Assembly (NCBI RefSeq): GCF_000003605.2
Contig: NW_003147786.1
Span: 6,079-33,419, forward strand
Direction: 5' to 3'
Length of the DNA: 27,341 nucleotides
From: Saccoglossus kowalevskii
Lineage: Eukaryota; Hemichordata; Enteropneusta; Harrimaniidae
The notes under the pieces: model-generated
What the model was told of the DNA's origin: nothing
The model's database searches: none
Seen by the model: only the letters and a program-made list of their open reading frames with translations
Shown: positions 22,684 through 27,341 of the stretch, piece after piece
How the letters are laid out: each line of letters opens with the position of its first letter
Position numbering within the stretch: the first letter of the stretch is position 1
Made by a program: the position numbers and the translations under genes

Positions 22684-22976
22684 ATGAAGCCTTAAGTTTT
22701 AATTTTGGGTCATTCTTTTGTGACGCGATTGATTACGTCCATGTCAAGTGGACGCAACGCACGCGCTTTGCCGCTTTCGTTCAAATTTGAGTAATTCGGC
22801 AGAAATAAAACTACATGGTGTCGGAGGGCGTACGGTGGAAAAGATACGGCGTTTCAATTTACACGTCGTTCAGGATTTAAACCCAGACGTGGTTATTTTA
22901 CAGTTGGGTACAAATGATGTAGCATCACTTTCTGCATTCAATGTAGGGTCACGTTTAATAGCTCAGCGCAAGTCGT
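22684..22976 (+). pseudogene. broken SGNH (GDSL-type) hydrolase fragment
   Basis: Two of the family's blocks are recognisable in two different frames. Block I is VLILGHSFVTRL (from 22696; GHS carries the nucleophile Ser). It follows an ATG at 22684 and an in-frame TAA three codons later. After a frameshift near 22744-22750 the second frame reads LHGVGGRTVEKI (the Gly block) and PDVVILQLGTND (the GTND block). The third part with the catalytic Asp-x-x-His is absent; the frame stops at 22985-22987 as the repeated GCGCCCTCTA motif begins. SGNH hydrolases of this type are carried by some animal retrotransposons (for example Ngaro/DIRS-like and certain LINEs) and are multi-copy in molluscs. It is nonfunctional as read. 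Confidence 0.8.
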
Positions 22977-22986
22977 GCGCCCTCTA
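22977..22986 (+). promoter_or_regulatory. GCGCCCTCTA motif, copy 2 (CTCF-core-like)
   Basis: GCGCCCTCTAGTG is a closer match to a CTCF core than copy 1. It lies 85 bases upstream of the SAP-protein start codon and exactly where the SGNH similarity ends. Confidence 0.35.
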
Positions 22987-23070
22987 GTGTCAGAATGATC
23001 TGAACTTTCAGGTAGGGCACAGCAGAGGACACCGTTCATCCTTGCAAAATTCATTCGCGTTGTTATTGTC

Positions 23071-23228
23071 ATGGCGTCGATAAAACTGGTAATCCTATCT
23101 GAGAATGATGTTCCCGGCGCACGTTTCAAAAGGAAGTCTGTTGAAGAACACACTAATGTACAGTTGAGGCGATGGTTAGAGTGCAGAGGGTTGAAAAAGT
23201 CCGGAAATCGATCTGTTCTTATACAGAG
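23071..23228 (+). pseudogene. SAP-domain protein, first coding exon
   Basis: Starts at ATG 23071 and runs 52 codons plus two bases to the donor AG|GTAAC at 23229. Residues 29-53 (NVQLRRWLECRGLKKSGNRS, then VLIQR across the junction) form a SAP helix-extended-loop-helix, a short DNA/chromatin-binding domain. The preceding ILSENDVPGA segment is typical of a mollusc multigene group in which a SAP domain precedes a SWIM zinc finger and sometimes a YqaJ-type nuclease; that group assignment is from memory of such proteins. The exon itself is undamaged, but the gene is interrupted downstream by a retroelement, so it is called a pseudogene or disrupted allele. A GC-richer leader lies upstream. Confidence 0.75.
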
Positions 23229-24243
23229 GTAACATTATTAATAATCGATTAAAATATTCTGTCAAGTTTTCTGTCAATGTTTTGTGTTTTGCGTCATTCT
23301 GTGATGATATTTTTTTATTCAGAATGTTAGTAACATGTTGTCAAAATTGTTTTATGTCATTATTCTAAAAATGAACGTTTAATTTAGCGACAAGGTCGAC
23401 TAATAACGGCTACTGCTAGTACTGCGTTCTGACGTTTGTGTTCGGCCGTATTTTCATTTTAGTAATGATATTTCTTGATACCAAGTGGCTTTTTATGTGC
23501 ATTGATTGCAGCCATTGCAGGAACGATATCCATTTGCACTGAATCTATTTACTGACGTCAATACTTGCTGTTAATAATATGAAGAATGGCCCACAAAAAT
23601 TCATGGTTAACTTTTTTTTACTACCACAATATTTTCCCGCCAAAAATTGTGTTTAAAAATTCTTGCATTAAATAAACTTTCTTGAATTTCTCATTTCATT
23701 TTGGTCATGAACAGAGTAGAAATGTTCATTGTAAACAGGTATTAATGGGTAGATTTGAAATGAATTTCTGTTGTGAAAAGTGACCAAAGTTGACAGTGGG
23801 AGTGATAGAATAATAATAACTAAATAGCTTGTGGGGGGGGTCCTTCGTTATTTTTAGCTTGAAAACGCTAGGTTGTTATCAAATTATTTGTTTACTTTCC
23901 TGCCTTGAGTTTAGTTATTATAAAATGCAGTACACTGATAAATAGCAAGTATTGACTGGTGAAAAAAATGCCTGACCCAAACTCCAATGTTTTTACCTGC
24001 CATTCAAGTTGGCATTGTTGGGCAAGTTTCTGTATTTTTATCATGTGTTTGTGCTTTTATCATTGCATATTGAAATAGCCAAATTTATATAACAAAAAAT
24101 TGCCACTATACTATTGAGTTAATCAGAGGGCACAGTATTAAGATAAAAATACAAATAAAGCAGCTAAATAAAATACGATAAATCTGCATTTTCAATAACT
24201 AATTAACTTATTTAAAAATAAAAATAAACTGATTTTTGTTCAG
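23229..24243 (+). other. intron of the SAP-domain gene
   Basis: Donor GTAAC at 23229 and acceptor TTTTTGTTCAG ending at 24243; phase 2, restoring an Arg codon (AG|G). It is AT-rich, with a G8 run near 23834. No other feature was recognised. Confidence 0.75.
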
Positions 24244-24573
24244 GTGTAAAGATTGTATATCAAGTAGGAAGCATGATTTGATTGACGTTAGTGTAGACAA
24301 TGGTAAATGGTATGAGAAAAAAGCAGGTGAATTTAACCAAGATGATGTGCAGTCAAAGGCAACTATTTTACCAATACTTGGGTGGAAAGACTTTAGTCAG
24401 AGTGATCGTCCATCACTTTTTAATTATGGTAATGTTTACCACTGGTTAGTTGAATCCATGCCAGTACTGCCAACTTGTGGTGATGAAGAAAGTGATGATG
24501 ACAATAATAATTCAGTCATCACTGAAAAATCCCTACGACGTGGACAGCAGTATTTAAAATCAGGCTGTGTCAG
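24244..24573 (+). pseudogene. SAP-domain protein, second coding exon (interrupted)
   Basis: Continues the SAP protein in frame for about 109 codons. Visible elements are CKDC, DVSVDNGKWYEKK (a conserved-looking Trp-Tyr segment), GWKDFSQSDRPSLFNYGNVY, an acidic linker EESDDDNNN, and SLRRGQQYLKSGC, which resembles the lead-in to a SWIM-type zinc finger. Host reading ends at 24573, where the retroelement LTR begins. The last residues before the next stop (GYRIFYRIR) are encoded by LTR sequence. The missing C-terminal part would lie beyond the retroelement, outside the window. Confidence 0.75.
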
Positions 24574-24822
24574 TGTGGGGTATAGGATCTTTTACCGAAT
24601 CAGATAACAAGTCAGTTACTTCGAGTTGACTACTTTATTCCGTGGTCTAAACACTACTGCCTCGTGTTAGCCTTGACTCACACATGTGACAAGTTTACAT
24701 TCTGGCGGGCAATCTCAAGTTACATTAACGTGATAGGCTATAAACTACAGTGACGTAATGTAAGATAAAGAATATCATACGGTATCCCCAAATATGTTAA
24801 TCACATAAATCTGTTTCCAACA
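24574..24822 (-). mobile_element. 3' LTR of the BEL/Pao element (249 bp)
   Basis: On the minus strand it runs from TGTTGGAAACAG to CCTATACCCCACA, with the TGT...ACA ends typical of LTRs. It contains AATAAA (24634-24639 on the complement). It directly abuts the polypurine tract on the internal side and the interrupted SAP exon on the other. TGTTGGA is the usual LTR start in BEL/Pao elements. The partner 5' LTR is beyond the right window edge, so the two cannot be compared here. Confidence 0.85.
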
Positions 24823-24840
24823 TTCTCCCGGCGGCGACAG
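24823..24840 (-). other. polypurine tract of the BEL/Pao element
   Basis: Reads CTGTCGCCGCCGGGAGAA on the minus strand, ending directly at the LTR start TGTTGG. This is the plus-strand priming site in reverse transcription. Confidence 0.75.
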
Positions 24841-25044
24841 TATCAATAGATATACGTATATAATGATATAGATAAATAACGAATTCGAATAAAGTTATAA
24901 CATAGAACGAATAACACGCAAAGTAACGAGTAAGTAAATATCGAATATAGAATAAAGAAATCACTTGGATATCGAAATAATATAGATTAAAACTACTAAT
25001 ATAATAATGTTCGTTATATAGTCCAACACAACACATCGTAAAGT

Positions 25045-25480
25045 TCACACATTGTTCAAGTCTTGTATTTTACAGCGGGCTATAGCTGCTGCATTTCGCG
25101 TTGATCTTCGTAGAGTAGTGCCACGCTGATTATGTGTTACGTCCATGTGAGTTTCATTATTGAGAACTTCGGTAGGCGTGATGTTTATCTTATCCTTCAA
25201 AGCATGAAAGACGAATCGAATAAGCCTGGAACCTATTAATGCTGCCATAAGTTCAAGGCGCGGTAAAGTCATTTCTTTGAGTGGCGCAACACGTGTCTTA
25301 GAAATAACTAACGAGGTCTGTCGATCTTGACGTAGATACACGGCAGCACCGTATGCTTTAGGGCTAGCATCAACAAACACATGGAGTTCGTGGACATCGG
25401 TAGACTTAGTGTGATCAGCGAAGTATTTCCTGTTTATTGTAATGTCCGTACTGGCTACAACATCTGATATTATCTCCTCT
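25045..25480 (-). pseudogene. BEL/Pao Pol: RNase H remnant fused to Pol C-terminal tail
   Basis: Minus-strand frame open after a TGA (25482-25480). The RNase H start is clear: VFVDASPKAYGAAVY carries the first catalytic Asp and LPRLELMAALIGSRL the Glu. At about 25171 similarity to RNase H ends after KINITPT and continues in frame with EVLNNETH and a basic tail containing TLRRSTRNAAA, the kind of Ser/Arg-rich end that closes BEL/Pao Pol after integrase. The second half of RNase H and the whole integrase (zinc-binding and DDE domains) are therefore deleted without breaking the frame. The usual element would have well over a kilobase more here. Confidence 0.8.
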
Positions 25481-25482
25481 CA

Positions 25483-25714
25483 TTTGTTTGTTTGTATATC
25501 GTCAAGCGGTTCATCCCACTCAAGGTTTTCCTTCCAGAGATGTTGAATAAATATCTTAGCTTTTATGAGCACTGGTCACAGGTGTCAGGTGTCCCAATGG
25601 GTCAAACAAACTTGAGACGACTTTAGTAACATAGCGTTTAGTGACTCTGTGGTCCGGATTATGTCCAGTGAGTTTCCTGATAGCAAGTACATCGGAGTCA
25701 GTTTGCCAGTGAAT
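25483..25714 (-). pseudogene. BEL/Pao Pol: RT thumb/connection, frameshifted
   Basis: Links the RT to RNase H. Recognisable segments are LAIRKLTGHNPD, VVSSLFDPLGHL and FIQHLWKENLEWDEPL, but they fall in two frames. A small duplication near 25569-25578 shifts the frame, and a TGA at 25482-25480 replaces a codon that is normally Trp in this family's spacing. The SSLFDPLGHL block is characteristic of BEL/Pao RT. Confidence 0.75.
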
Positions 25715-26324
25715 AGAGGATACCAACGTTGGTGTTCATTTCTAGGGCGTTGTCTTTTTCAGCAAGTGCGCGTATTTCTTTACAGTTTGATGACCAAGAG
25801 CGGAGATTGAAACCAGATGATCTCATCAGGGCGTTAGCATCATGATAGTATTTCTCCGCTTCTGTTACGTTTTCAGTCCCAGAAACAACGTTATCTACGT
25901 AGATATTATCTTTCAGATCAGCGGAAGTAGGAATCGTATTGTTGGCTTCTAAGTGAGTTTTCAATACCGCATTCAAAATAAATGGTGAACAAACTGCCCC
26001 GAAAAGTACCGATTTAAATTGAAACACACGGAATGTACTTTCAGGGTTGGTAGGGTCCGTTAACCACAAGAATTTCGTGAATTCGCGATCCTCTTCATGT
26101 AAGCGCACATTAAGAAAGGCCTTCTCGATATCGCTGAAGATCGCAATGTCATTAATCCGGAACTGGAGCAAAATGGCTGTTAAACTGTTCAATAGCGGAG
26201 GCCCAGTTTGTAGACAATCATTTAAGCTGGGATAATCGTTTGACTGTCTACAGCTACAGTCGTAAACTACACGTATCGGCGTTGTAGTTGAATCCTTTTT
26301 AACCGGGCGATGAGGTAGATAATG
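25698..26324 (-). pseudogene. BEL/Pao reverse transcriptase core
   Basis: Minus-strand frame entered by a frameshift near 26323-26328 and left by another near 25715. It carries RT motif A (FSDIEKAFLNVRL, catalytic Asp), the block FLWLTDPTNPESTFRVFQF, FGAVCSPFILNAVL (motif B region) and motif C as YVDNVVSG, the YVDN form usual in BEL/Pao. Catalytic residues are intact but the frame is separated from protease upstream and from RNase H downstream. Confidence 0.88.
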
Positions 26325-27340
26325 ACCACATTAGCATCATCGTCCACCACTTCTTCAATAAAATCACGTGCCAATTGATCGTTGATTATTTTGTCGTATG
26401 TTTGCAGTAAATCTGGTGTTAAACTACGTACCATGGAGCGGGTACGTTTATCGCTAATTCGATAATTTGTTGGCAGTGGTGCGTGGTCCGATTTCCACGG
26501 TAGTTTGGCGATATATTTCCCATCCTCACTTCGTAAATGCGTATCACGGTACGATTCAAAATCATTTTCTTTAAGGCATTTCCCACTTGCGTCATTCTTA
26601 ATACCGATTGTCTTCAGTTCCCAATAATTCTGAAGTTTCGTTTCTTCCTCTCGTGTAGTTGTAGCAATATGCAAAATAGTAGTATTGATATTTGAACTTT
26701 TCTTACCAGATGGTCCCGAAAGCAAATATCCAAACTTAGACCAAACAGCTGTAGGTCCCGGTCCCCTGATGACGTGGTCTTCGATAAAATCCCAATAATA
26801 ATCAGCTCCAATTAACACAGAAATTTGGAATGAATCAGCTTTAGAGACCGGGTGCGCCAGTTTCAGTCCACGTAAATGAGGCAAGTTTACGAGCGAGTGT
26901 GTTATCAGATTCGACAGAGGCGCACATATTTCAGGAACTATAAAAGCGCTAATGGTGAGAACTCCAAAGAGAATTTGGATTTGAAAAGTTCCCACATCAA
27001 ATGATCTGACATTCGAGTCAGTGTCTCCAAACGTTGCAAGTTGTATCATCTCTGAAGCGACGGGTTTCACATTCAGTTTCTCGGCGGTTTCTCGGGTGAC
27101 AAATGACCGGGTTGCGCCTTCATCAAAAAGTATAGTCGCGTTTATTATGTCTGTATTCACGGAAATAGTTGCTACGGCAGTTTTTAATAAGACTGGCTCA
27201 GCGCGCGGAACATCTTTCGTCTTTGCGAAGTTCACGTGAGTCGGAGTAGGAGGTTGATTTTGTACAGCAGCGGGTTGGGTTTTGCCTGGTGTCCAATTGT
27301 TGGTAGTGCAAAGCGAAGTATGGTGTTTACGTGAACATAG
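26267..27340 (-). pseudogene. BEL/Pao Gag zinc-knuckle end and aspartic protease
   Basis: Open from the right window edge to a stop at 26269-26267. The first visible part, CSRKHHTSLC (27337-27308), is the end of the Gag CCHC-type zinc knuckle region, followed by a Pro/Gln/Thr-rich linker. The retropepsin-like domain holds ATILFDEGATRSFVT, with the catalytic Asp in the DEGA form typical of BEL/Pao (about 27124). Further on are the linker FEVGTF-like region, LIGADYYWDF and the block IYDKII/FIEEVVDDD that leads into RT. The final 18 residues are out of frame after a single-base shift near 26323-26328. The frame has no start codon of its own in the window; Gag and Pol appear to share it. Confidence 0.85.
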
Positions 27341-27341
27341 T

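Larger units (their letters stand above)
24574..27341 (-). mobile_element. BEL/Pao LTR retrotransposon, degenerate, 5'-truncated by the window
   Basis: Minus-strand order is end of Gag, aspartic protease, reverse transcriptase, RNase H remnant, Pol C-terminal tail, polypurine tract, LTR. This is the BEL/Pao layout except that integrase and most of RNase H are missing. At least three frameshifts and one nonsense codon interrupt Pol, so the copy cannot mobilise itself. At least 2.77 kb is present. It is inserted antisense in a SAP-gene exon; host GTCAG at 24569-24573 is the expected target duplication. Confidence 0.92.

Noticed and set aside
24797-25048. 83-residue minus frame rich in Tyr/Phe
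   Set aside because: It lies in the AT-rich stretch between the Pol stop and the LTR and includes the polypurine tract; no domain.
26047-26235. Plus-strand frames opposite Pol (also 27021-27239)
   Set aside because: Antisense shadows of the retroelement coding strand.

Overview
This is an AT-rich, intron-bearing, repeat-dense animal nuclear DNA window. It has GT/AG-spliced genes with long introns, two minisatellite arrays, simple-sequence runs, a TIR element with an internal tandem core, and a degenerate BEL/Pao LTR retrotransposon. Together with the SAP-domain multigene-type protein and the SGNH-hydrolase fragment, this suggests a lophotrochozoan, most likely a bivalve mollusc. That assignment is inference from style and gene content; no species marker was seen.

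Layout. 1-1200: 22-bp minisatellite with a higher-order repeat of about 507-529 bp. 1201-4700: AT-rich, no gene recognised. 4732-12830 (+): a compact secreted neuropeptide-precursor gene with a TATA box, a non-coding exon 1, exon 2 (signal peptide, short peptide and Gly-Lys-Arg amidation/cleavage site) and exon 3 (36-residue acidic helical tail), split by a 7.1-kb intron that carries an (AT)n run and a 27-bp minisatellite. 13268-16946: a pair of long inverted repeats flanked by ATTATTA, which looks like one 3.7-kb element. It encloses a smaller MITE-like element with 65-bp inverted repeats and a 52-bp tandem core, a 763-base assembly gap, and a short unexplained reading frame. 16954-22440: no recognisable gene, but a weak tRNA-SINE-like patch and a (TAAA)n array. 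22458-22986: a broken SGNH (GDSL-type) hydrolase fragment between two copies of a 10-bp motif. 23071-24573 (+): the first two coding exons of a SAP-domain protein. 24574-27341 (-): a BEL/Pao element that has landed inside the second of these exons. Its 3' LTR, polypurine tract, RNase H remnant, RT, protease and the end of Gag are visible.

How the parts relate. The neuropeptide gene is the only apparently intact gene. Its exon plan (5'UTR exon; signal + peptide + start of associated peptide; rest of associated peptide) and the Leu-His-Phe-Ser core point to the AKH/GnRH/corazonin superfamily, but with an N-terminal Thr and a longer Ser-to-Trp spacing than family members normally have. The SAP gene is interrupted by the retroelement. 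The retroelement itself has several frameshifts, a nonsense codon, and an internal deletion that fuses RNase H in frame to the extreme C-terminal tail of Pol, so it cannot be autonomous.
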